Part shown: in pieces, positions 25,339 to 32,201 of the stretch
Layout: each line of letters opens with the position of its first letter
How positions within the stretch are numbered: the first letter of the stretch is position 1
From: an uncultured Bacteroides sp.
GTDB lineage: Bacteria > Bacteroidota > Bacteroidia > Bacteroidales > Bacteroidaceae
NCBI GenBank assembly: GCA_944319875.1
Contig: CALUFR010000021.1
Coordinates: 1 to 36,063 of the forward strand
Reading direction: 5' to 3'
Length of the DNA stretch: 36,063 nt
Position numbers and translations under genes: made by a program
The notes under the pieces: generated by a model
What the model saw: only the letters and a program-made list of their open reading frames with translations
What the model was told of the DNA's origin: nothing
Database searches by the model: none

Positions 25339-25515
25339 ATGAATTTACCCGAAGAACCGATGATGCTTTATAGCTTCGTCAACATGAAGTTACGCGATTT
25401 CTATCCGACGCTGGACGCTTTCTGCGAGGATATGAACGTAGAAAAGGCAGACATTCTCAAAAAATTGAAAATGGTGGGATTCGAGTACGATCCCAAGCGC
25501 AACAGATTTTGGTGA
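25339..25515 (+). CDS. DUF4250 family small protein
   Basis: A 58-residue protein starting MNLPEEPMMLYSFVNMKLRD and ending YDPKRNRFW. This matches DUF4250 (PF14056), short proteins of unknown function found in Bacteroidetes, Firmicutes and some proteobacteria. The family pattern is visible: P-E-x-P, then L-x-S-x-VN-x-KLRD, a middle acidic helix (DAFCEDMNVEKADILKKLK) and a C-terminal aromatic G-x-x-YD. It is soluble and probably helical. It has its own promoter and is closed 15 bp after its stop by a strong terminator, so it is an independent small gene between the B12 operon and the Spy-like gene. Confidence 0.85.
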   Translation: MNLPEEPMMLYSFVNMKLRDFYPTLDAFCEDMNVEKADILKKLKMVGFEYDPKRNRFW

Positions 25516-25530
25516 TAGTCAGCCCTCCTT

Positions 25531-25566
25531 AAAAACGCCCTCTAATGATCTTAGGGGGCGTTTTTT
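25531..25566 (+). terminator. Rho-independent terminator after the DUF4250 gene
   Basis: A 15-bp stem AAAAACGCCCTCTAA (25531-25545) with TTAGGGGGCGTTTTT (25551-25565), containing one G-U pair and a 5-nt loop, runs into Ts. Confidence 0.92.
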
Positions 25567-25747
25567 ATTCCGGCCGTTAATAAAACACAAATATCCTGGA
25601 AGGCCATTTTACTTTTCCCGAACTTCTCACTCTAAGAGAATGAAGGCCGATGCCACAAAAGCTCCCAATTCCGGATACAGGGTTCTGAAAGGTGAGGCCG
25701 ATTAGAAAACAACCGTGTATTACTAACCACACAAAAAAGAAAAACGT

Positions 25748-26317
25748 ATGAAAACAAGAATGACCTCTCTATTTGCATTGGCTCTATGCATTGCAGGAAG
25801 CCTTTCAGCACAACCTCGCCCTAAGCAGGAAGCCCCTCGGGCAGAAAAACCCCGATTGACAGAAACAGAAAGGATTCAACGGCAGGCCAATCGGATGTCA
25901 GACGAACTAATGTTGGACGACCAGACATCCGCCAAGTTTATGGACATCTACCAACGGTATCTGACAGAAATGAAAGAGTGTCGCGAGGAATTTAGAAAAA
26001 CAATGGCACCTGACGGTAATCCTCAGGAGGAATCCGAATATGCGGGGAAACCGGAAACGGACCTGACCGATGCGGAAATTGAAAACCGCATTGAAAACCG
26101 CTTTGCACATAGCCGTAAAATGCTTGACATCCGTGAAAAGTACTACAAGGAACTCAAGAAAATCCTTACGCCACGGCAACTTCAAAAAATCTATGACAAA
26201 AGGCCTGTAATCGCCAGTCCTCATCACAGACACCATTACACGGGCCATAGACACGCACCATACAGATATAGAAGGCCCGCCACTCCCTGCCATGAATGTC
26301 AGGGATGTCCGCTATAG
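25748..26317 (+). CDS. Exported Spy-like/DUF4890-type protein with His/Cys-rich tail
   Basis: A 189-residue secreted protein. The signal peptide covers about residues 1-21 (SLFALALCIAGSLSAQ). The mature part is highly charged and helical: TETERIQRQANRMSDELMLD, FMDIYQRYLTEMKECREEF and REKYYKELKKILTPRQLQKIY. The last resembles the LTxxQ motif of Spy/CpxP periplasmic chaperones. The C-terminal ~35 residues are unusual: HHRHHYTGHRHAPYRYRRPA, then a CHECQGC cluster, suggesting metal binding. It stands alone, about 180 bp after the DUF4250 terminator, and is followed by a terminator shared with the convergent trpB-like gene. I am unsure of the family name. Confidence 0.7.
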   Translation: MKTRMTSLFALALCIAGSLSAQPRPKQEAPRAEKPRLTETERIQRQANRMSDELMLDDQTSAKFMDIYQRYLTEMKECREEFRKTMAPDGNPQEESEYAGKPETDLTDAEIENRIENRFAHSRKMLDIREKYYKELKKILTPRQLQKIYDKRPVIASPHHRHHYTGHRHAPYRYRRPATPCHECQGCPL

Positions 26318-26350
26318 CCAAAGTAATCATACCCCAACAGGTTCATAACA

Positions 26351-26397
26351 GAAACACGGAGAAGCGCCTCAACCGCGATCCTCCGTGTTTCTTGTTT
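26351..26397. terminator. Terminator between convergent genes
   Basis: An 11-bp stem, GAAACACGGAG (26351-26361) with CTCCGTGTTTC (26381-26391), with a 19-nt loop and a short T-rich tail. It could serve the Spy-like gene and the opposite trpB-like gene. Confidence 0.7.
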
Positions 26398-26428
26398 TCA
26401 GACTGAGCTGCACCCAGCTGATTCTTAC

Positions 26429-27790
26429 TTATCCGTTGATTTCGTCCAGGTTCTTCTGGATATCATCGTCCGTGAGCGAATAGTTCACCAGATCACCGGC
26501 CAGGTATTTGTCATACGAAGCCATATCGATGAGTCCGTGACCGGACAGATTGAACAGAATGACCTTTTCCTCACCCGTTTCCTTACACTTGTTGGCCTCG
26601 CGGATGGTGGCCGCAATGGCGTGACATGACTCCGGAGCAGGGATGATACCCTCGACACGAGCAAACAGGCAACCGGCTTCGAACGACTCCAGCTGCTGGA
26701 TATCCACGGCTTCCATCATGTGGTCTTTCAGCAACTGCGACACGATGACCCCGGCACCATGATAGCGCAAGCCACCCGCATGGATGTTGGCCGGAGCAAA
26801 GTTATGTCCCAAGGTAAACATGGGCAGCAAGGGAGTATAACCGGCCTCATCACCAAAATCGTACTGGAATTTTCCGCGCGTCAACTTGGGGCAAGACGCC
26901 GGTTCGGCGGCAATGAATCGGGTCTTCTTTCCTTCCAGGATATTATGCCGCATGAAAGGAAAGGCGATGCCGCCAAAGTTGGATCCTCCACCGAAACAGG
27001 CTATAATCATATCGGGATATTCGCCTGCCATAGCCATCTGCTTTTCGGCTTCAAGGCCAATGACCGTCTGGTGAAGCGACACATGGCTCAAAACAGAGCC
27101 CAACGTATATTTACAATTAGGAGTAGTACGCGCCAATTCGATAGCCTCGGAAATGGCTGTACCCAACGATCCCTGATGATTGGGATGGGCCGTCAGTATA
27201 TCCTTTCCCGCACGGGTCGACATAGAGGGCGAAGGCGTGACCTGCGCCCCGTAGGTCTGCATGATGCTGCGACGGTAAGGCTTCTGCTCGTAGCTGATTT
27301 TCACCTGATAGACAGCGGCTTCCAATCCGAAGAGACGGGCTGCGTAAGCCAGCGAGGCTCCCCATTGTCCGGCACCGGTTTCAGTCGTCACGTTTGTCAC
27401 GCCTTCCTTTTTGCAGTAATAGGCCTGCGGAATGGCGGAATTCAGTTTATGCGAGCCCATCGGGCTGACGCTCTCATTCTTGAAATAAATATGAGCCGGC
27501 GTGTCCAATGCCTCTTCCAGTCCATAGGCACGCACCAATGGAGTAGTGCGATAGTATTTATACATATCGCGCACTTCCTCAGGAATTTCAATCCAGGGAT
27601 CCGTCTGGTTCAGTTCCTGATGGCACAACTCTTTGGCAAAAATGGGATACATGTCTTCGGCCTTCAGCGGCTGGCGGGTAGCCGGGTTCAACGGAGGCAT
27701 AGGCTTGTTCACCATATCCGCCTGTATGTTGTACCAATACTGTGGAATCTCGTCTTCAGCCAAGATAAATCTTTTCGTTCGGTTACTCAT
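26429..27790 (-). CDS. TrpB2-like tryptophan synthase beta chain (PLP enzyme)
   Basis: A 453-residue PLP-dependent enzyme of the TrpB2 type, which makes tryptophan from indole and serine. The PLP lysine is in NESVSPMGSHKLNSA (about residue 115). Other signatures are ETGAGQWGASLAYA, the phosphate-binding ACFGGGSNFGG, and GIIPAPESCHA. Length and the long N-terminus (EDEIPQYWYNIQADM) fit TrpB2 rather than the 400-residue TrpB1. No trpA or other trp genes are adjacent, so it may salvage indole or act on another substrate. The start at 27790 (MSNRTKRF) is preferred because the -7 element at 27818-27825 overlaps the upstream Met at 27820. Confidence 0.93.
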   Translation of the reverse strand: MSNRTKRFILAEDEIPQYWYNIQADMVNKPMPPLNPATRQPLKAEDMYPIFAKELCHQELNQTDPWIEIPEEVRDMYKYYRTTPLVRAYGLEEALDTPAHIYFKNESVSPMGSHKLNSAIPQAYYCKKEGVTNVTTETGAGQWGASLAYAARLFGLEAAVYQVKISYEQKPYRRSIMQTYGAQVTPSPSMSTRAGKDILTAHPNHQGSLGTAISEAIELARTTPNCKYTLGSVLSHVSLHQTVIGLEAEKQMAMAGEYPDMIIACFGGGSNFGGIAFPFMRHNILEGKKTRFIAAEPASCPKLTRGKFQYDFGDEAGYTPLLPMFTLGHNFAPANIHAGGLRYHGAGVIVSQLLKDHMMEAVDIQQLESFEAGCLFARVEGIIPAPESCHAIAATIREANKCKETGEEKVILFNLSGHGLIDMASYDKYLAGDLVNYSLTDDDIQKNLDEING

Positions 27791-27817
27791 AGTGCTTCTG
27801 TTTTTGATTTCTGCGTC

Positions 27818-27825
27818 CAAATGTA
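27818..27825 (-). promoter_or_regulatory. -7 element of the trpB-like gene
   Basis: The minus strand carries TACATTTG, a full TAnnTTTG match, 27 bp upstream of the chosen start. It covers the alternative upstream ATG, which argues for the shorter protein. Confidence 0.55.
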
Positions 27826-27998
27826 TGGATAAAATTTAAAACCCCTATCATATTTCTCTAATTATTTTGATTTCCATGTCTTTTTTCTCCTTATTCCCCT
27901 TTTCCGCTCTTCTTGTTTTATTTTTAGGATTTCGCTTTGACGGCTGTTGATTTTTTCGTTTCTTTGTACAATTCCAACATCATTCCAGTATTTGACAT

Positions 27999-28006
27999 TA
28001 GTTTTG
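27999..28006 (+). promoter_or_regulatory. -7 element at the response-regulator start
   Basis: TAGTTTTG matches TAnnTTTG but ends only 5 bp before the ATG at 28012. If used, the mRNA would have almost no leader. A TTTG at 27963-27966 is too far upstream to be its -33 partner. Confidence 0.4.
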
Positions 28007-28011
28007 CCGCC

Positions 28012-28689
28012 ATGAAAATATTGATAGTAGAAGACGAACAGGACCTGCGCGAAACCATCCGCACCTCGCTCCTGAAAGAGAAATTTGTCGTAGAAACCGC
28101 CGCTGACTTTTATTCGGCGCTCGACAAAATCAATGACTATGACTACGACTGCATCCTGCTGGACGTCATGCTGCCGGGCGGAAGCGGTCTGGACTTGCTA
28201 CGCGAACTGAAACGGCTGCGCCGCAGTGACAGTGTGCTCATCATCTCGGCCAAGGACTCACTGGACGACAAGGTGGACGGGCTGGAATTGGGAGCGGATG
28301 ACTACCTGACCAAACCTTTCCACCTGTCCGAACTGAACGCCCGCATCAAGTCGCTGATACGCCGCCGTCAGCACAATGGCGACACCAGCATAACCATGGG
28401 CAACCTGGTGCTCTATCCCGACAAGAGACAGGCCGAGGTGGACAACCTTCCGCTGCAACTCAACCGCAAGGAGTTCGACCTGCTCTATTATTTTGTGGTC
28501 AACCCCAACCGCGTCATCAATAAAATGAGCCTGGCCGAATCTGTCTGGGGGGATAATATCGACCAAGCCGACTCGCTGGACTTCATCTACTCACAAGTGA
28601 AGAACCTTCGCAAAAAGCTGAAACAGGCCGGAGCTACCATTGAAGTAAAAGCGGTGTACGGCTTCGGCTATAAACTGTCGGAAGTATGA
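28012..28689 (+). CDS. OmpR/PhoB-family response regulator
   Basis: A 225-residue two-component regulator. The receiver domain (1-118) starts MKILIVEDEQDLRE, with the phosphate-accepting D51 in CILLDVMLPGGSG, acidic-pocket residues E7 and D8, and the conserved Lys in YLTKPFHLSE. A winged-helix DNA-binding domain follows (about 127-225; NRKEFDLLYYFVVNPNRVI, and DFIYSQVKNLRKKL as the recognition helix). I chose the Met at 28012 because the frame upstream, to 27937, lies in promoter-like sequence and is not part of the family. Its end overlaps the histidine kinase start (ATGA at 28686-28689), so the pair is made together. Confidence 0.95.
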   Translation: MKILIVEDEQDLRETIRTSLLKEKFVVETAADFYSALDKINDYDYDCILLDVMLPGGSGLDLLRELKRLRRSDSVLIISAKDSLDDKVDGLELGADDYLTKPFHLSELNARIKSLIRRRQHNGDTSITMGNLVLYPDKRQAEVDNLPLQLNRKEFDLLYYFVVNPNRVINKMSLAESVWGDNIDQADSLDFIYSQVKNLRKKLKQAGATIEVKAVYGFGYKLSEV

Positions 28690-29957
28690 AGCTCGTTCAC
28701 TACACCTACCGGAAACTGTCGTTGTGGCTGTTGGCTCTGATGGCCGTATGGGGCTTGCTGTTTTACTCCACCATCATGTATGAAGTAATGGACGAGACAG
28801 ACGACACGCTGAAAAACTATGCCCAAATCATCATCAACAACGTCCTCTACGACGAAAGCATACTCAACACGGAAGGCAACCTGATGTCTTTCTATTACTT
28901 CCATCCCATCTCTGTGGAAGAAGGCGAGAATTATCGCGACATGTTCTACGACTCACAAGTCTATGTGGAAAGTGAAGACGAGAATGAGCCGGTTCGCGTC
29001 TACCGCACCGCCTTCCGCATGCCCAACGGACAGTTCTACGAACTGGAGCTGATGATTTCTACCCTGGAGCGCGACGACATGGTCAATGCAATGCTGTGGT
29101 ATCTGGCGGCTTTGTTCATTCTGTTTCTGTGTTGCACCGCCGTCGGCACCCGCCTCATCCTGCAAAAGATATTCCGGCCCATGAACCGCCTGATAGACTG
29201 GCTGCAAAACCTGCATCCCGGAACAGAGGTGCCGCCACTGAATAACGCTACGGACATACGCGAGTTCCGCCTGCTAAGCGACGTAGCTTATGACATGGCC
29301 AACCGCAGCCACCGGGCCTACAAGGAACAGAAACAATTCATTGAAAATGCCTCGCACGAGCTGCAAACTCCTCTGGCCATTGCCCGAGGCAAGCTGGAAC
29401 TGCTGACTGAGAACGAAAACATGACGGAAGAACAGCTCAAGGAGCTGGATGCCATTTACAACACCTTGGGGCGCGCCGTGAAACTGAACAAAGCCTTGCT
29501 GTTGCTGTCCCGCATCGAGAACGGGCAGTATGCCGAGACGGAACCGGTATCCGTTGACGAATTGTTGGATGAATTGTTGCCCGATCTCATGGACATCTAC
29601 GAACACAAGCAAATCAGTCTTGAACGGACGAAAGAGGCCACTCCCTTTATCATAAACTGCAACGCTTCACTGGCGCATATCCTGATTACCAACCTGGTAA
29701 AGAACGCCTTGCTGCACAGCCCCGACGGCGGAAAGCTGGTGGTACAAACCACTCCCACATCACTCGTACTGAAGAACAGCGGTTCATCTCCGTTGAACGC
29801 ATCGCTCCTGTTCAAGCGATTTGCCCACAGCATAAACCGCAAGAAAGGCTCCACCGGCCTGGGACTGGCCATCAGCAAAGCCATCGCTACGGGCTGCTCG
29901 CTCCGGTTGACCTATCACTGGGAAGAAGGCATGCATGTGTTCTCTCTTATTAAATAA
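28686..29957 (+). CDS. Membrane sensor histidine kinase
   Basis: A 423-residue kinase, partner of the regulator just upstream. Two membrane helices (about 11-31 and 136-158) flank a ~105-residue periplasmic sensor rich in acidic residues (ESEDENEP). The dimerisation domain has the phospho-accepting H224 in FIENASHELQTPLAIARG. The ATPase domain has the N box NLVKNALLHSP (336-346) and G2 box STGLGLAIS (389-397). The G1 box reads LKNSGSSP without the usual Asp-x-Gly, a variant often seen in Bacteroides kinases. A PepSY-like protein gene follows 109 bp downstream and may be a target. Confidence 0.93.
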   Translation: MKLVHYTYRKLSLWLLALMAVWGLLFYSTIMYEVMDETDDTLKNYAQIIINNVLYDESILNTEGNLMSFYYFHPISVEEGENYRDMFYDSQVYVESEDENEPVRVYRTAFRMPNGQFYELELMISTLERDDMVNAMLWYLAALFILFLCCTAVGTRLILQKIFRPMNRLIDWLQNLHPGTEVPPLNNATDIREFRLLSDVAYDMANRSHRAYKEQKQFIENASHELQTPLAIARGKLELLTENENMTEEQLKELDAIYNTLGRAVKLNKALLLLSRIENGQYAETEPVSVDELLDELLPDLMDIYEHKQISLERTKEATPFIINCNASLAHILITNLVKNALLHSPDGGKLVVQTTPTSLVLKNSGSSPLNASLLFKRFAHSINRKKGSTGLGLAISKAIATGCSLRLTYHWEEGMHVFSLIK

Positions 29958-29977
29958 TGTAAAAACAAAGGCGTCGC

Positions 29978-29996
29978 GACAATTTTCCCAATTGTC
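29978..29996 (+). promoter_or_regulatory. Possible operator upstream of the PepSY-like gene
   Basis: GACAATT (29978-29984), TTCCC, AATTGTC (29990-29996) is a perfect 7-bp inverted repeat. It sits about 15 bp upstream of an imperfect -7 (TTACTTTG, 30012-30019) that would drive the PepSY-like gene. It may bind the adjacent regulator or another factor. Confidence 0.35.
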
Positions 29997-30066
29997 TCCA
30001 AAATCCCTTATTTACTTTGCAACAGGTAAACGAAAAAGTATTAACTCATAAAAAACAAAAAGACGT

Positions 30067-30504
30067 ATGAAAAAGATGATTGCATTCCTGACAGTGATGA
30101 TGATGACTATACAAGTCGGATTAGCCCGCGACGTGATTACCATGAATCCCAAGGAACTGCCTGCCGCCGCACAAACTTTCCTGAAACAATATTTCAGCGA
30201 CAAACAGATATCCTATATCAAGGTGGATAATGAATTCTTACTGAAGAGGTACGAGGTAGTGATGACCGATCGCACGAAAATCGAGTTCAACAACAAAGGA
30301 AACTGGGAAGAAATAGACTGCAAACAAGACACACTTCCTCAAAACCTCGTCCCGGCTCACATACAACAGTTTGTCAACGCGCAATATCCCGGCGCAATTT
30401 ATCACAAGATCGAACGCGACCGCGGCGAAGTGGAAGTGAAACTAAACAACCGCCTGTCGCTAACCTTTAACAAGAAGGGAGAATTAATCGATATTGATGA
30501 CTGA
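30067..30504 (+). CDS. Exported PepSY-like domain protein
   Basis: A 145-residue secreted protein. A signal peptide (MKKMIAFLTVMMMTIQVGLA) is followed by two PepSY-like repeats (PF11396). The first begins PKELPAAAQTFLKQYFSDK and continues with YEVVMTDRTKIEFNNKGNWEEID. The second begins PAHIQQFVNAQYPGAIYHKIERD and ends LTFNKKGELIDIDD. Each repeat ends in the same beta hairpin, so the protein is an internal duplication. In Bacteroidetes such proteins are commonly encoded beside two-component systems, as here. A role as periplasmic inhibitor or signal modulator is a family guess. It stands between the kinase gene and a repeat-rich convergent region. Confidence 0.85.
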   Translation: MKKMIAFLTVMMMTIQVGLARDVITMNPKELPAAAQTFLKQYFSDKQISYIKVDNEFLLKRYEVVMTDRTKIEFNNKGNWEEIDCKQDTLPQNLVPAHIQQFVNAQYPGAIYHKIERDRGEVEVKLNNRLSLTFNKKGELIDIDD

Positions 30505-30562
30505 GAGTCGTCCATAACCTTGGTACACAACGAAATACCACTTTATTTTCTGTTTATCCCAA

Positions 30563-30661
30563 ATAAAGTGATACTTTAACCCCGATAAAGCATCACTTTA
30601 ATCCTATTAAAGTAACACTTTAAAGCCGATAAAGCGACACTTTAAAGCCGTTAAAGCGACA
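30563..30661. repeat. 22-bp tandem repeat, four and a half units
   Basis: Units start at 30563, 30585, 30607 and 30629, with a partial unit at 30651. All keep the core TAAAG-N3/4-CACTTTAA (first unit TAAAGTGATACTTTA). TAAAG and CTTTA are reverse complements, so every unit, and every junction between units, can pair. No ORF runs through it with plausible codons. It lies between convergent genes. Confidence 0.85.
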
Positions 30662-30672
30662 TTACAGAAAAA

Positions 30673-30904
30673 AGAGGGTGTACCGAAATGCAGAGTATTC
30701 AAACTCTCCCCTCCTCCACGGAGGAGGGGTGGCACGAAGTGACGGGGTGGTAGGAATATACAAAAGACTTATTACTAATCTCTTATTCTTCGCTACCACC
30801 TCCCCCTTCGGGTACTCACCCCCTCCAGGCTCCCCCGTTATCGGGGGAGAGCAACCTCCCCGGAGGAGGAGAGTTTGAATACTCTGCATTTTGATACACC
30901 CTCT
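30673..30904. mobile_element. MITE-like element with ~40-bp terminal inverted repeats
   Basis: The ends are near-perfect inverted repeats of about 40 bp (30673-30716 and 30861-30904), starting AGAGGGTGTA on the left and ending TACACCCTCT on the right, and including GCAGAGTATTCAAACTCTC. The 145-bp interior holds GC-rich palindromes (for example CTCCCCCGTTATCGGGGGAG) and the GGTGGCACGAAGTGACGGGG wording often seen in Bacteroidetes dispersed repeats. It encodes no transposase. No clear target-site duplication is seen. Confidence 0.7.
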
Positions 30905-30941
30905 ACTTATTATATGCCGGATGATGCCGGCCTCACGTCCG

Positions 30942-32153
30942 TCACATCGGTTTGTAGTCCTTGGCCAATCCGCCTTCACTGGTTTCCTTGTAAAGAGAAG
31001 GCAAGTCATTCCCCGTCTGCTTCATGACCTCCACCACTTTGTCGAAGGACACGCGGTGCATGCCGTCCGTAAATGACGAATAGAGATTGGCGTCCAGTGC
31101 ACGGGCGGCGGCGTAAGCGTTGCGCTCGATGCAAGGAATCTGCACCAATCCGCACACGGGGTCGCACGTCATGCCCAAATGATGTTCCAAGCCCATCTCG
31201 GCCGCATACTCGATTTGCGCCGGACTTCCGCCGAACAGCTGGTTGGCTGCGGCCGAAGCCATGGAACAGGCAGTTCCCACCTCGGCCTGGCATCCGGCTT
31301 CGGCTCCCGAAATAGAGGCATTCTGCTTCACGATATTGCCAATGAGGCCGGCTGTGGCCAGCGCACGCAGGATGCGTATGTCGGAAAATTCACGACTCTG
31401 CTGGAGATGATAAAGCACGGCAGGCATCACGCCACACGAGCCACAGGTGGGCGCCGTCACGATGACTCCTCCGGCCGCATTCTCTTCGCTCACGGCCAAA
31501 GCGTAGGCGAAGACCAGTCCCCGGCTCTGAAGCGAAGCCTTGTAGCCGCGGGCACGGATGTAGTAGGTCGATGCCTTGCGGCGCAGGTTCAACGGGCCGG
31601 GCAGTACGCCCTCATTCTCCAGCCCGCGGCGGACGGACGCTTTCATCGTTTCCCACACTTCGGCCAGATAGTCCCAGATGTCGCTTTCCTCGCATTCCTT
31701 CACATATTCCCAATAACTCTTGCCCGTGCGCTCACACCAGTGGAGGATATCGGTCAGATGGTTCATCTCGTAGACGTCGGGAGTATTGACCGACGTCGCA
31801 CCGTCACTTTCTTCAGCCAAGGCACCTCCACCTATACTGAACACCGTCCACGAGTCGGTTTCCTTGCCTTCAGCGTCTACGGAGACAAACTTCATGCCAT
31901 TCGGATGGAAGGGCAGGAAGATTTTCGGTTCCCAAATGATTTCCACCGGCGCGGCCGGCTGCAGGGTTTCCGTGATGGCTACGTTAGTCATGTGTCCCTT
32001 GCCCGTAGCGGCCAGACTCCCGTAAAGAGTCACCTTGAAAGCGGCCGCTTCGGGATGTCGTTGCAAGAAAATCTCGGCAGCCTTTCGCGGCCCCATCGTA
32101 TGACTGCTCGACGGTCCTGTGCCTATGCGATAGAGTTCTTTGATTGATTTCAT
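30942..32153 (-). CDS. sdaA: L-serine ammonia-lyase, iron-sulfur dependent
   Basis: This enzyme deaminates L-serine to pyruvate using a [4Fe-4S] cluster. The 403-residue single chain holds both domains. The N-terminal beta domain begins MKSIKELYRIGTGPSSSHTM, the family hallmark. The C-terminal alpha domain contains TAPTCGSCGVMPA, AEAGCQAEVGTACSMASAAA and CDPVCGLVQIPCIERNA, which supply the cluster cysteines and the C-terminal reach to the active site. Length is typical for type II enzymes. It starts 48 bp after the mutS2 stop on the same strand, so the two are probably co-transcribed. The downstream side is the MITE-like element. Confidence 0.95.
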   Translation of the reverse strand: MKSIKELYRIGTGPSSSHTMGPRKAAEIFLQRHPEAAAFKVTLYGSLAATGKGHMTNVAITETLQPAAPVEIIWEPKIFLPFHPNGMKFVSVDAEGKETDSWTVFSIGGGALAEESDGATSVNTPDVYEMNHLTDILHWCERTGKSYWEYVKECEESDIWDYLAEVWETMKASVRRGLENEGVLPGPLNLRRKASTYYIRARGYKASLQSRGLVFAYALAVSEENAAGGVIVTAPTCGSCGVMPAVLYHLQQSREFSDIRILRALATAGLIGNIVKQNASISGAEAGCQAEVGTACSMASAAANQLFGGSPAQIEYAAEMGLEHHLGMTCDPVCGLVQIPCIERNAYAAARALDANLYSSFTDGMHRVSFDKVVEVMKQTGNDLPSLYKETSEGGLAKDYKPM

Positions 32154-32201
32154 CTGAATAGACTATTATTTATTATACATCAGTACATTTGTTTATCTTC
32201 C

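Noticed and set aside
26720-27832. A 370-codon frame antisense to the trpB-like gene
   Set aside because: It shadows conserved PLP-enzyme sequence; no independent start signal.
30563-30661. The tandem repeats as a CRISPR array
   Set aside because: Units are contiguous with no unique spacers, and there are no cas genes.
30662-31009. A 115-codon minus-strand frame across the MITE-like element
   Set aside because: Its translation (SLRATPPPWRRG and similar) is the typical spurious product of Bacteroidetes GC-rich dispersed repeats.
31179-32147. A 322-codon frame antisense to sdaA
   Set aside because: It overlaps conserved serine dehydratase sequence and has no promoter or known motif.
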